Source: Aphanothece sacrum FPU1
GTDB lineage: Bacteria; Cyanobacteriota; Cyanobacteriia; Cyanobacteriales; Microcystaceae
NCBI RefSeq assembly: GCF_003864295.1
Contig: NZ_BDQK01000017.1
Span: 1 to 64,000, forward strand
Direction of reading: 5' to 3'
DNA: 64,000 nt
This document shows, in pieces, positions 35,213 to 43,624 of this stretch (positions are counted from its first letter, which is position 1; each line of letters starts with the position of its first letter). Made by a program: the position numbers and the translations under genes. The notes under the pieces are model-generated. The model was not told the origin of the DNA. It was given only the letters and a program-made list of their open reading frames with translations, and did not search any database.

Positions 35213-35377
35213 GGGTGGGTTTTTGTAGGGGCGGGTTTTTGTAGGGGCGAGTTTTTGTAGGGGCGGGTTTTTGTAGGGGCGGGTTTTTTACAGGAGTTAT
35301 GATGCCCACAAAAAAGTTGAATAAACCCGCCCCTCTTTTATGATGCCCACAAAAAAGTTGAATAAACCCGCCCCTCT
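35213..35377. repeat. Tandem array: five 16-bp GGGGCGGG units plus two 41-bp units
   Basis: Five 16-bp units of type GGGGCGGGTTTTTGTA (35213-35292; one has GGTGGG, one GGCGAG) are followed by two copies of a 41-bp unit starting TTATGATGCCCACAAAAAAG (35297 and 35338), each ending AAACCCGCCCCTCT. The G-rich arm of one set is complementary to the C-rich arm of the other, so the whole array can fold. It lies between convergent genes ending at 35208 and 35404. Confidence 0.9.
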
Positions 35378-35403
35378 TGTGTGATTAATGTTGCATAAAC
35401 AAT

Positions 35404-37173
35404 TTAGAAGGTAAATGTGGTTCGGATAGCTCCCACCCAAATACTGTTGTTCTGATTATTCCCATCAGGATTAATGATCACATAAACTCCTGGAGTAATC
35501 AAAACATTATTACTAATGGGATACTTGTACTGAGTTTCTACAATATAAGGAGTATCTTGGTCAGGAATGGTTAAATCTCCGGTTAAAGCATCGATACGTC
35601 TGGCATTACTCGTTTGGCCTCCGGCTACACTAAACACAGCCCCTTCTTTGCCTATATCAATGACGGAAAGGGCTGCACTCCAGGCCCAAATATCGGCCCC
35701 AAAGCCTTTACGACTGTTGCCATCAGCATCAGATCCCTGGGCGCGGGCTAGAGCATAACCGCCCCAAGCTGACAGGTTAAAACTGGGACTAATACGCCAA
35801 TTTCCCGTAATACCGTAACTATCCCGAATGGTAGGCGCGCCTAAGAATGGATCTCTGGCTATTCCTGTTCCAGTTTGACTGGTTTGGTTATTCGGTTCAA
35901 CATAACTTCCTGTACTAGAGCTTATATCGCTTTCGGCATTTTTGAAGTAGGTATGCAAGAAAGTCAAGGTGAAACTCAAGGCATCTGAGGGATAGACCCC
36001 TAATTGGGCCCCTGTACTGTAATTACCGTTGAATAAACCGTTATTCAAATCGGGATTATTACCATTATTGGTCAGATATAGACCTCTGAGGATGAAAGCG
36101 TCACTAAATTTATAAGATAACCCAATACCTTTACCTTCTGAACCACGAAAGGTTAGGGGGTTATAGCGGATAAAACGAGACAAGGCCCCTGATTCTTCCG
36201 CGAATAAGAAAGGGTTGCCCACATCAAAGATATCATCAATATCAAGGGAGTTACCCCCCACCCAAGCGGTCAAATTACCCACAGGGAAGCGATAATACAT
36301 ATCATCGATAATGGCGTTACCATTGAGTTGAGAATCGTGACCTAAGCGGGCCATATTGGTTCCGGTGGGGTCTGACCAATCAACGATACTTCCTGATTCA
36401 AAGCGGGTTTTGAGCAAATCTTCCCCTGTAAAGCTGGTATCGAAGTTATAACGAACCCGATAACCTAAAACCCCTTTGTCGTCAATGCGTCGTCTTTCCA
36501 GTAATCCTTGGTTCAAAAGATCTTGTTCTCGAAAATCTAAGGCCCTTTCTCCCCAAGCATCAGAGACGGTAAAAATGGCTTCTCCGTTTAGTTTGGTAGT
36601 GGTGGCAAATTGATGATCTTCGAGAAAAGCGACTCTAGATTCAATATTACTGACTCTTGAGCCTAAAGCGACTAATTCTTGCTCGAATTCTTGGGCTAAT
36701 CGTTTGAGTTTCTCGATATCTTCCCGTAAAACGGCTACATTCTCTTGTAATAGTCGTTCAATGGTGTTTAAACAAGCGTTTAACCCGGCTGCAAATTCCC
36801 AACGTGAGGCAGCGCGGTTGCCTCGGAACGTACGATCAGGATAACCCACAATACAACCATAGCGTTCTACTAAGCTGCGTAACGCTTCATAGGCCCAATC
36901 TGTGGGTGATACGTCTTTTAACTCAGAAACGCTGGTTACTTGTGACATGGGTTGACTAGCGGCTGAGTCATTAAACTGTTGAGTCTGACTACGATTAAGA
37001 GGGGTTTGTAGTTCAGGACGATTGCGAATAACTCCTAATGCTTCTGTAGGAGAAATTGTCTCAAAATTAGTGGTTTCTTGCTCTGGGGCCGCGATCGCTG
37101 CTTGGGTAATTATACCAGAAATACCTAAAATCCAGGTGGTTTTTTTGAGAATATTATGCAATAAGTTAGACAT
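35404..37173 (-). CDS. SLH-domain outer-membrane porin (OprB-type, iron-uptake porin family)
   Basis: 589 aa with ATG at 37173 (MSNLLHNILKKTTWILGISG). The frame extends 40 codons upstream, but without signal-peptide character. A signal peptide ending near QAAIAA is followed by an SLH domain (LKDVSPTDWAYEALRSLVER, YGCIVGYPDRTFRGNRAASR), a coiled-coil stretch (IERLLQENVAVLREDIEKL) and an OprB-like beta-barrel ending in aromatic TTFTF. This architecture is the major cyanobacterial outer-membrane porin, with SLH binding the peptidoglycan-linked polysaccharide. Homologues conduct inorganic ions including iron. It is monocistronic. Confidence 0.92.
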   Translation of the reverse strand: MSNLLHNILKKTTWILGISGIITQAAIAAPEQETTNFETISPTEALGVIRNRPELQTPLNRSQTQQFNDSAASQPMSQVTSVSELKDVSPTDWAYEALRSLVERYGCIVGYPDRTFRGNRAASRWEFAAGLNACLNTIERLLQENVAVLREDIEKLKRLAQEFEQELVALGSRVSNIESRVAFLEDHQFATTTKLNGEAIFTVSDAWGERALDFREQDLLNQGLLERRRIDDKGVLGYRVRYNFDTSFTGEDLLKTRFESGSIVDWSDPTGTNMARLGHDSQLNGNAIIDDMYYRFPVGNLTAWVGGNSLDIDDIFDVGNPFLFAEESGALSRFIRYNPLTFRGSEGKGIGLSYKFSDAFILRGLYLTNNGNNPDLNNGLFNGNYSTGAQLGVYPSDALSFTLTFLHTYFKNAESDISSSTGSYVEPNNQTSQTGTGIARDPFLGAPTIRDSYGITGNWRISPSFNLSAWGGYALARAQGSDADGNSRKGFGADIWAWSAALSVIDIGKEGAVFSVAGGQTSNARRIDALTGDLTIPDQDTPYIVETQYKYPISNNVLITPGVYVIINPDGNNQNNSIWVGAIRTTFTF

Positions 37174-37398
37174 GGGATCACTCTTCACACCGAAGTAATT
37201 AAGATTAAACTCATTAAACAGAACGAATTTGTCTGTCTTGAGAATGTTTAACCAATTAATAATGTACAATATTTCACAGATAAGATTATACAAATTTTTC
37301 TGGTGAATTGGTAGTGAAGAATTGTATCTAAAAAAAGATAAAAATCTTAAAAAAATCTGGTTCTATCGGACAAACTATGCTAAATTAATAATTAATGA

Positions 37399-37445
37399 CA
37401 GACTCAAGTCTGATCCTATAAAGACTAAGTCCGCCTGCGCGGACT
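37399..37445 (+). repeat. Twin-hairpin repeat (family B) copy 5
   Basis: Hairpin A CAGACTCAAGTCTG (37399-37412), spacer ATCCTATAAAGACTA, hairpin B AGTCCGC-CTGC-GCGGACT (37428-37445). Compared with 29752, both arms of each stem differ but remain complementary, while AAGYCTGATNCTATAA is shared. Confidence 0.85.
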
Positions 37446-37453
37446 GCAATTAT

Positions 37454-37514
37454 AGGTTGCTTAGGCAACCTTTGTTTGTATATCTTAACTCTGAGCGAGT
37501 TAAGGTCTATCATT
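37454..37514 (-). repeat. Twin-hairpin repeat (family B) copy 6
   Basis: On the plus strand: AGGTTGC-TTAG-GCAACCT (37454-37471), spacer TTGTTTGTATAT, hairpin CTTAACTC-TGAGC-GAGTTAAG (37494-37514). It is in opposite orientation to copy 5 and only 8 bp away. Together they fill most of the gap between the porin start and the DCC-family gene. Confidence 0.8.
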
Positions 37515-37556
37515 TGTAACAATTTAGCATAACTTGTCCGGTGGAACCAAAAATCT

Positions 37557-38027
37557 TTAATCTTGACAAGAGTTAAGTTTACATCTGCTGTTTTGTTGCT
37601 TTTGTTGACGTTGAGCTACTAAGATATTTAAATTAGGTCGTCGAGTGAGAGGAAGACGCAATTTTGCCCAAATACGATAAAACAAATTAGCTATAGCCTC
37701 AATAACAGGGAATTTAGTAATAGCATAAACCCAACCCAGTCCTAATACTTCATAAACTAAGCGAAAGGCTTCTATATCTTTTGCTATTGTACCATCTGGC
37801 AAAATAGCATGAATACGCCCCATTGCTGTTTCGTAGTCAACTCCTCCATGTTCTTCGGGATGATAATTTTGTTCAGCAATGTCTACTAATGAAACCAGTC
37901 CCCGTTGGTTATCTTGTTTTTGTAGAAATCGTATTTCTCTTAAACATAAAGGACATTCTCCATCATAAAGTAGTTTAATTTTCCAGGTTGGGATAAGGTG
38001 AATAATTTCGGTTTTAGTTGTTGACAT
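37557..38027 (-). CDS. DCC family thiol-disulfide oxidoreductase-like protein (DUF393)
   Basis: 156 aa using ATG at 38027; a TTG three codons upstream is possible. The signature LLYDGECPLCLREIRFLQKQ (DxxCPxC) followed by D-A/E and GRIHAILPDGTIAKDIEAFR defines the DCC family. The CPLC pair could be redox-active, but the biochemical role is unproven. A C-terminal hydrophobic stretch (VYAITKFPVIEAIANLFY) may associate with the membrane. It stands alone between twin-hairpin repeats and a short membrane peptide gene. Confidence 0.85.
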   Translation of the reverse strand: MSTTKTEIIHLIPTWKIKLLYDGECPLCLREIRFLQKQDNQRGLVSLVDIAEQNYHPEEHGGVDYETAMGRIHAILPDGTIAKDIEAFRLVYEVLGLGWVYAITKFPVIEAIANLFYRIWAKLRLPLTRRPNLNILVAQRQQKQQNSRCKLNSCQD

Positions 38028-38151
38028 TAGAATCAATAAATTAGTGGTTTTATTTATATATAAATATGGAACGCCGCATCTTGCCCGTTATAGTCTATAA
38101 TCCTAGATATAAATATTTCTATTTTAGCTCATCAATAAGGGATAAGGAATA

Positions 38152-38319
38152 ATGAATCAAGAAAAAATTGTCGCTATTATTACTGGAGCAATTTCTATCT
38201 TATTAGCAGTTGCTTATCTTATTATAGTTCAACTTCTGGACTTGAGAGGAAAAATGATTCCTGCGCCCACTTTGGAGGGAATTATAACCTTACGAATGGT
38301 TTTGGGGGGGTTTATCTAA
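38152..38319 (+). CDS. Small single-span membrane protein (55 aa), function unknown
   Basis: The frame reads MNQEKIVAIITGAISILLAV, continuing AYLIIVQLLDLRGKMIPAP. It has one clear N-terminal transmembrane helix and then LDLRGKMIPAP, which looks conserved-type rather than random. ATAAGGGATAAGGAAT precedes the ATG. The final codons (GGG TTT ATC TAA) coincide with a degenerate copy of the GCGGGTTTAT repeat that continues downstream, so the C-terminus may be repeat-derived. Confidence 0.5.
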   Translation: MNQEKIVAIITGAISILLAVAYLIIVQLLDLRGKMIPAPTLEGIITLRMVLGGFI

Positions 38320-38347
38320 TATATTGGCAATGGGCGGGTTTATTCAA

Positions 38348-38430
38348 CAGGACTTACGCAGATACGTTATTAGTAGGGTGGGTTAGTGATAGCGTAACCC
38401 ACCGTGACACTATCGGTAGAGTCTATGGGT
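38348..38430. repeat. ACTTACGCA element, one-ended copy (family D)
   Basis: CAGGACTTACGCAGATACG followed by the hairpin GGTGGGTTA...TAACCCACC and GACACTATCGGTAGAG matches 45481-45571 at nearly every base. Here the right inverted-repeat end (TGCGTAAGT) is missing and the sequence merges into family C repeats. Confidence 0.75.
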
Positions 38431-38449
38431 TATTGAATATGTTGGTGAT

Positions 38450-38580
38450 GGGCGGGTTTATGGAATATATTAGTGATAATCGGGAAATTTTAGTGAAAAC
38501 CCGCCCATACGACTGTTTTGGGGGAATTTATGGCATATTTTGGTGATAATTTGCAAATTTTAGTGAAAACCCGCCCCTAT
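38450..38580. repeat. GTAGGGG-type palindromic repeats (family C), tandem degenerate copies
   Basis: GGGCGGGTTT (38450-38459) pairs with AAACCCGCCC (38497-38506). A second AAACCCGCCCCTAT right arm follows at 38567-38580 with a similar preceding loop (GGTGATAATTTGCAAATTTT versus AGTGATAATCGGGAAATTTT). With the element at 38348, these fill the gap before sbcC. Confidence 0.75.
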
Positions 38581-38711
38581 GTGTATTAATTTATAAATAA
38601 TTGTAACGATTTAACTTTAAAGAGTAGAATTATTAAAGTTTAGATGACTAAACTAAACAATAGTAGTTTAAAAAGATCTGCTTAAAATTTTCTTGGATTT
38701 TCTTGATTTTC

Positions 38712-41700
38712 ATGATTCCTTTGCAACTGACTCTCAAAAATTTTCTAAGTTATCGAGAGGCAACTCTAGATTTTAGAGGACTACATACTGCCTGTATTTG
38801 TGGAGCAAATGGGGCCGGAAAATCTTCTTTACTAGAAGCTATTACATGGGTGATTTGGGGTAAAACTAGAACTGCTACAGATGAAGATTTGATTTATTTA
38901 GGGGCTGATAATGTACGAGTTGATTATCAATTTATTAGTCAGCAAGAAACCTATCGTATTATTCGTATTCGTAAGCGTGGTGGCAATATTTCCTTATATT
39001 TTCAGATAGAAAGTGGGGGAGAATTTCGCTCTATTAATGAGAAGACAGTTAAAACAACTCAAGACCAAATTATTACTACTCTAAAACTTGATTATGATAC
39101 CTTTGTTAATTCTGCTTATTTACGTCAAGGAAGGGCAGATGAATTTATGTTACGTTCAGCACCAGAAAGAAAAAAAATTTTAGCAGAGTTATTAAAACTT
39201 GATCAGTATGAATTTTTAGCAACTCAAGCCAAAGATTTATCAAAACAGTATAAAGGACAAGCAGAACAAATACAATTAAGTTTAACATCAATTAAACAAC
39301 AATTAACCCAAGAAACCGACTTTAAACAACAACAAGAAAAATTAGCTCAAGATATTAAAACCTTACAATTGGAACAAGATACAGATATCAAGAGATTACA
39401 AGAAGTTCAAGAAATAAATAATCAAAGAAAAATCTGGACTGAACAGTTAAATTGGCAACAAAATCAATATAAAAAAATAATACAAGATCGTCAAAGATTA
39501 ATTCAAGAAAAAGCTGAATTAATTCCTAATATTACTAAGAAAAAAACTCTTATAGATCAAGAATCAGACATTAATCAACACTATCAAGAATTTATTAGAT
39601 TACAACAAGAACAAGCTAAATTATCAGAGCAATTTAAAGCTTATCAAGAAACCCAACAGCAAAAACAAGAATTAGAACAGAAATTACTAAAAATATACAA
39701 TGAGTTAAAATTACAAATTAGTCAAAGACAAACCAAATTAGAAAGTTTACAACAACAGGAACAAGAATTAGAACAAATTCTCAAGCGTTCCGATGAAGTA
39801 AAATCAGGGTTAGAACAATTACGTTTACATCGTCAACGGTTACATCAATTAGATAAATTGCAACATCAAGTAACTCCTTTAGTCCAAAGACAGAACAGTT
39901 TAAAAATACAAATTGAACGAGTTAAAGCTAATTTAAAAGCCAAACTCGAACAGTTACATCAAATAGAGAAACAATTTTTATTAGAACTCGATAAAATACC
40001 ACAAAGAAGAAATATTTTACAAGAGATTGATGGTAAAATAGAAGCTATTGAAAAAAAGAAAATTTATCAAAAGAGAGTTCAAGAAAAAAGACAAGAAAAA
40101 CAATTATTAAAAGAGAAGTTAACAGTTAACCAGGGCAGTTATGAGGAGCAAATAGAAGAATTAGAGCAAAAATTAAAATTATTAGATATTCCTGAAGCTA
40201 TTTGTCCTTTATGTGAACAAGGTTTAGATGATAATCATCGTTATCATGTAGTTGAAAAAACCCAAATTAAACTACAACAAATTCAAGAGCAGATTTGGTT
40301 AATTAAAGAAAAAATCTTAATCAATAAACGAGATTTAAGAAATCTAGATTCCGAGAATATTCAGCTAGAAAGAGAGGTTAAATCTTATGATAGTTTAAAA
40401 CAAGATTTTATGCAAGTTGATGCTAAATTAGAGGAAGTAGGAGAGATTAAAATTAAACTCAAGAAGGTTAGACAAGAAATCAAACAAATAGAAGAATCTC
40501 TAACAACAGAAACCTATGGATTAGAATTACAATCTGAGTTTAATATATTAACACAAAAATTAAAAGAGCTTAATTATGATGAACAAACTCATGCTTTAGT
40601 GAGAGGAGAAGTAGATAAATGGCGCAAAGCAGAAATTCAACAAGCTAAAATTGCTGATGCAACTCGTCGTCAAGGGATTATTAATCAACAAAAACCGGAA
40701 CTTATTCAAAAGATTCAAGACTTAGATAAGCAAATAAAAGACCTGTATATTAACTCGGAAATCAAAAACAAAATTAATGAATTAGAACAATATTTAAAAG
40801 AATTAGGATATGAGCAATCTTATCATCAAACCATCTTAAATTCTTTGCGTCAAGCTCAATCTTGGCAACTTAAATATCAAGAATTACAACAAGCTAAACA
40901 AGAATATCCTCAACTTAAAGAACGTCTTGAAAGCTTAGAACTTAGATTAGATTTACAAACAAATGAAGTTTTAAAAATAGAAGAACAAATGAAAGATTTA
41001 TCAGATAAAATAGCTACTATAAAAGATAGTGAACAAGAATTAATGATATTAGAGAAACAAATTCAAACGAGAAGACATAAGTTAGATGAATGTTTAGGTC
41101 AACAGGGAAAATTAGAACAATCTTTATCTCAATTAACAACTATTCAACAACAATATGAAGACTATGACAAACAGTTTAAAGAAGTTCGTAAAAAATATTT
41201 GATTTATAAAGAATTAGGAGACGCATTTGGTAAAAATGGCATACAAGCATTAATGATTGAAAATGTTTTACCTCAATTAGAAGCAGAAACAAATCAAATT
41301 TTATCCAGATTAACAGGGAATCAATTATATATTCAATTCATCACACAAAAGTCCAGTAGAAGTGGTAATTCTCGTAAAAAACAGGCTAAAATGATAGATA
41401 CATTGGATATTTTTATTGCTGATTCTAAGGGGACTCGTGCTTATGAAACTTATTCGGGGGGTGAATCATTTCGTATTAATTTTTCGATTCGGTTAGCATT
41501 AGCTAATTTATTAGCACAAAGAGCAGGAACTTCTCTACAAATGCTGATTATTGATGAAGGTTTTGGTACACAAGATGCTGAAGGTTGTGACAGATTAATT
41601 GCGGCTATTAATGCAATTTCATCTGATTTTTCTTGTATTTTAGCTGTTACCCATATGCCTCAATTTAAGGAAGCATTTCAAAATAGAATTGAAGTGTATA

Positions 41701-41738
41701 AAACTAATCAAGGTTCTCAATTAACTTTATCTAGTTAA
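38712..41738 (+). CDS. sbcC: Exonuclease subunit SbcC (Rad50-like ATPase)
   Basis: 1,008 aa with ATG at 38712 (MIPLQLTLKNFLSYREATLD). It has an N-terminal Walker A CGANGAGKSS, very long coiled coils on both sides of the zinc hook CPLCEQGL (bases about 40200-40230), and a C-terminal ABC signature TYSGGESFRINFSIRLALA with Walker B LQMLIIDEGFGTQDAEG. SbcC forms the SbcCD nuclease with SbcD, cutting hairpins and processing DNA ends. sbcD is not in this window. The abundance of DNA hairpin repeats in this genome makes a hairpin nuclease of interest. The coding sequence is strongly Gln/Lys/Glu-rich, as expected for coiled coils. Confidence 0.95.
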   Translation: MIPLQLTLKNFLSYREATLDFRGLHTACICGANGAGKSSLLEAITWVIWGKTRTATDEDLIYLGADNVRVDYQFISQQETYRIIRIRKRGGNISLYFQIESGGEFRSINEKTVKTTQDQIITTLKLDYDTFVNSAYLRQGRADEFMLRSAPERKKILAELLKLDQYEFLATQAKDLSKQYKGQAEQIQLSLTSIKQQLTQETDFKQQQEKLAQDIKTLQLEQDTDIKRLQEVQEINNQRKIWTEQLNWQQNQYKKIIQDRQRLIQEKAELIPNITKKKTLIDQESDINQHYQEFIRLQQEQAKLSEQFKAYQETQQQKQELEQKLLKIYNELKLQISQRQTKLESLQQQEQELEQILKRSDEVKSGLEQLRLHRQRLHQLDKLQHQVTPLVQRQNSLKIQIERVKANLKAKLEQLHQIEKQFLLELDKIPQRRNILQEIDGKIEAIEKKKIYQKRVQEKRQEKQLLKEKLTVNQGSYEEQIEELEQKLKLLDIPEAICPLCEQGLDDNHRYHVVEKTQIKLQQIQEQIWLIKEKILINKRDLRNLDSENIQLEREVKSYDSLKQDFMQVDAKLEEVGEIKIKLKKVRQEIKQIEESLTTETYGLELQSEFNILTQKLKELNYDEQTHALVRGEVDKWRKAEIQQAKIADATRRQGIINQQKPELIQKIQDLDKQIKDLYINSEIKNKINELEQYLKELGYEQSYHQTILNSLRQAQSWQLKYQELQQAKQEYPQLKERLESLELRLDLQTNEVLKIEEQMKDLSDKIATIKDSEQELMILEKQIQTRRHKLDECLGQQGKLEQSLSQLTTIQQQYEDYDKQFKEVRKKYLIYKELGDAFGKNGIQALMIENVLPQLEAETNQILSRLTGNQLYIQFITQKSSRSGNSRKKQAKMIDTLDIFIADSKGTRAYETYSGGESFRINFSIRLALANLLAQRAGTSLQMLIIDEGFGTQDAEGCDRLIAAINAISSDFSCILAVTHMPQFKEAFQNRIEVYKTNQGSQLTLSS

Positions 41739-41751
41739 AAAAAATATGAAA

Positions 41752-41801
41752 TATGAATTATGAATTATGAATTATGAATTATGAATTATGAATTATGAAT
41801 T
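41752..41801. repeat. ATGAATT heptanucleotide tandem repeat
   Basis: About seven consecutive TATGAAT units directly after the sbcC stop codon. The array resumes at 41931-41962 after a MITE-like element (41801-41930), which suggests that element inserted into a formerly continuous array. Confidence 0.85.
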
Positions 41802-41930
41802 AAGCTAAGACGCATTTAAACTGGGTATTCTCTCATTAGTTAAAAAAGCTGATAACCCTTACTGTTACTGTTCCCCGTTCCGGCGTTCCCTTGTCTCCAG
41901 AAACCAATTTAGATGCTTAACAGCTTATAG
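41801..41930. repeat. MITE-like element, family A copy 3
   Basis: The left end TAAGCTAAGACGCATTTAAA and right end TTTAGATGCTTAACAGCTTA are the reverse-oriented counterparts of 5238-5372. The interior CCGTTCCGGCGTTCCCTTG matches the CCGG-rich core of that copy. It is flanked on both sides by ATGAATT heptamers. Confidence 0.7.
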
Positions 41931-41962
41931 ATTATGAATTATGAATTATGAATTATGAATTA
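41931..41962. repeat. ATGAATT heptanucleotide tandem repeat (continuation)
   Basis: Four further heptamer units downstream of the MITE-like element. They run up to the start of the small secreted protein gene and create a spurious in-frame ATG at 41948. Confidence 0.85.
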
Positions 41963-41968
41963 TTGAAC

Positions 41969-42334
41969 ATGAAACCTATGAAACTTATCAATTTAACCTT
42001 AATAATAACCTTATCAATTAGTTTACCTGCTTATGCTGATCAATGTGCGTATATTACAAAAGAACAAGCATTAAGGGCCGTATCTTTATTAAATCTTAAA
42101 CAAACTATTTATCTGTTATGTGAACCCTGTGGTGAAACAATTCCCCAACTCATGACCATAAATTCTATCTCGATTGGAACTGTTGATTATGAAAATTTTT
42201 GGCAAGTTTCTATTAATGGTAAAGGTCTTGATTTAGCTTATACTTTTATCCCTTCAACTGTTGAGAAAAAAAATATTAATTTAGCAGCGATCGCGGGTTG
42301 TTCTGCTAGTGATGTTAGTCCTTTTATTCCTTAA
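41969..42334 (+). CDS. Small secreted cysteine-containing protein, function unknown
   Basis: 121 aa with ATG at 41969 (MKPMKLINLTLIITLSISLPAYA). An earlier in-frame ATG at 41948 arises only from the heptamer repeat. The signal peptide ends at AYA. The mature part has four cysteines (DQCAYITKEQALRAVSLL, LLCEPCGETIP and AGCSASD), suggesting disulfides or metal binding; CEPC is a C-x-x-C pair. I do not recognise the family. A twin-hairpin repeat follows the stop by 6 bp. Confidence 0.65.
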   Translation: MKPMKLINLTLIITLSISLPAYADQCAYITKEQALRAVSLLNLKQTIYLLCEPCGETIPQLMTINSISIGTVDYENFWQVSINGKGLDLAYTFIPSTVEKKNINLAAIAGCSASDVSPFIP

Positions 42335-42340
42335 ATATTA

Positions 42341-42388
42341 AACCCTAAAGGGTTAAGCTATTAAAACAAAGCCCGCCTACGCGGGCTT
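42341..42388 (+). repeat. Twin-hairpin repeat (family B) copy 7
   Basis: Hairpin A AACCCTAAAGGGTT (42341-42354), spacer AAGCTATTAAAACA, hairpin B AAGCCCGC-CTAC-GCGGGCTT (42369-42388). It lies in the 58-bp space between convergent genes (stops at 42334 and 42393) and would serve as a bidirectional terminator. Confidence 0.85.
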
Positions 42389-42392
42389 ATGG

Positions 42393-43475
42393 TTAATCAT
42401 CCATTTGCCAAGCTTCTAAAATGTTATTTTCATCAAAAACCTTTTTAGGACGTACCACAATAACGATTTGACCTAATAAGGGAATTGAAGGCATTTCTTC
42501 AAACCATTTAAAGGTTAACTGTCCTTCTTCTTCAATGAGAAAATAACTATTAGCATTCCACTGATTTATTTGTCGATCAACTAATATTAAAACTTCCTCC
42601 GGGTTCCCTGTTAAATCTTTCGGTAATTGATCACTCATACACAAAATACCGACGGGATCTTGTGCTTTTAAAACTGCGCGCCATCCTGGTAGGGGAATGA
42701 CTGATCCGGTTCCTGAATAATTAATAAGATGAAAAGGATAAACCGGGTTTAAAGTCTTTACCCCCTCTAAGTCATTTTTCGTCAAAGGGAGGGTTCCCAC
42801 CACCGGAATAATGCGACATATCTCCTCTTGTACTTCTAGACGATGGAGAGGAATTAAAGGCGCACTCGTCTCAGGAATAATGGTAAAATCACTCAAAAGC
42901 TTTTCAATGGCTTCTCTGGCTGTGGCAGAGTGGGCAAATTTAAGCCCCTTAGCAATCAACCGAGTCCTCTGTGAGAGATCCCTTTTTTGTCGCGCTTGTT
43001 TCCAACATTGATAAGCGATCGCATCTCCAGGATGGACAATAAACCCTGACGGAAGTTGAGACAGACGGGAAAATTCTTGAAAAGCCTTAGCAACTTCCTT
43101 CGCAGTTTGATTATCAAGATTTTTGCTATAAGCTAATTGGGCGATAACTGCCCGTTGTTCTTGGTTAAGGATACGAAATTCGTAGAGAACATCACTTTTG
43201 GGCCCAAGATAATAGGCCAAAACTTCCTCAGAGACATCCTCATTTAATAAACTTTCATAAACTTGGGCCGCCACAACAATTAAATTTTGTTGAACAGCTT
43301 GAAATCCAGTCTGTTCAAAGATAAATTGTCCGTTATAACCTGCTTTTTGTAGCTGGTGACAGGTTTTCCCCCAATATACCCAATTTCCCTCTTTATGAAG
43401 GAGCGATCGCAGTAATTGGTTAGCGTCTTCTTCCGACAGTTGGGCTGAGATTTCCGGTGATTTATCGTCGTTCAT
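42393..43475 (-). CDS. raf1: RuBisCO accumulation factor 1
   Basis: 360 aa. The N-terminal helical domain (LSEEDANQLLRSLLHKEGNW, VYWGKTCHQLQKAGYN, EEVLAYYLGPKSDVLYEFR) and C-terminal beta domain (LPLTKNDLEGV, PVYPFHLINYSGTGSVIPLP, GWRAVLKAQDPVGILCMSD) match cyanobacterial Raf1. Raf1 dimers embrace RbcL dimers and help assemble the RbcL8 core of form I Rubisco before RbcS binding. It is divergent from ccmO (149 bp between starts), a meaningful pairing because both serve carboxysomal CO2 fixation. Confidence 0.95.
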   Translation of the reverse strand: MNDDKSPEISAQLSEEDANQLLRSLLHKEGNWVYWGKTCHQLQKAGYNGQFIFEQTGFQAVQQNLIVVAAQVYESLLNEDVSEEVLAYYLGPKSDVLYEFRILNQEQRAVIAQLAYSKNLDNQTAKEVAKAFQEFSRLSQLPSGFIVHPGDAIAYQCWKQARQKRDLSQRTRLIAKGLKFAHSATAREAIEKLLSDFTIIPETSAPLIPLHRLEVQEEICRIIPVVGTLPLTKNDLEGVKTLNPVYPFHLINYSGTGSVIPLPGWRAVLKAQDPVGILCMSDQLPKDLTGNPEEVLILVDRQINQWNANSYFLIEEEGQLTFKWFEEMPSIPLLGQIVIVVRPKKVFDENNILEAWQMDD

Positions 43476-43624
43476 AGAATATTTAACACGAGACTTATAT
43501 TATCAAATCTTATCTAAGTATTGAGTAATCTTAAGCAATGATTAATCCTAACGCGATACACTAGAAAGTATCAGAATAGTCTATTGGACTTATAGACTAT
43601 GTTCAGGGAATAAATTTAGATTTG

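Noticed and set aside
35212-35377. Possible CRISPR array in the short tandem repeats
   Set aside because: Units are contiguous (16 and 41 bp) with no unique spacers and no cas genes nearby.
37174-37293. 40-codon N-terminal extension of the SLH porin
   Set aside because: The signal peptide starts at MSNLLHNILKKTTW (37173); upstream residues would block signal-peptide recognition.
37322-37519. 65-codon plus-strand frame upstream of the DCC-family gene
   Set aside because: It consists mainly of two opposed twin-hairpin repeats (37399-37445, 37454-37514) and has no recognisable protein character.
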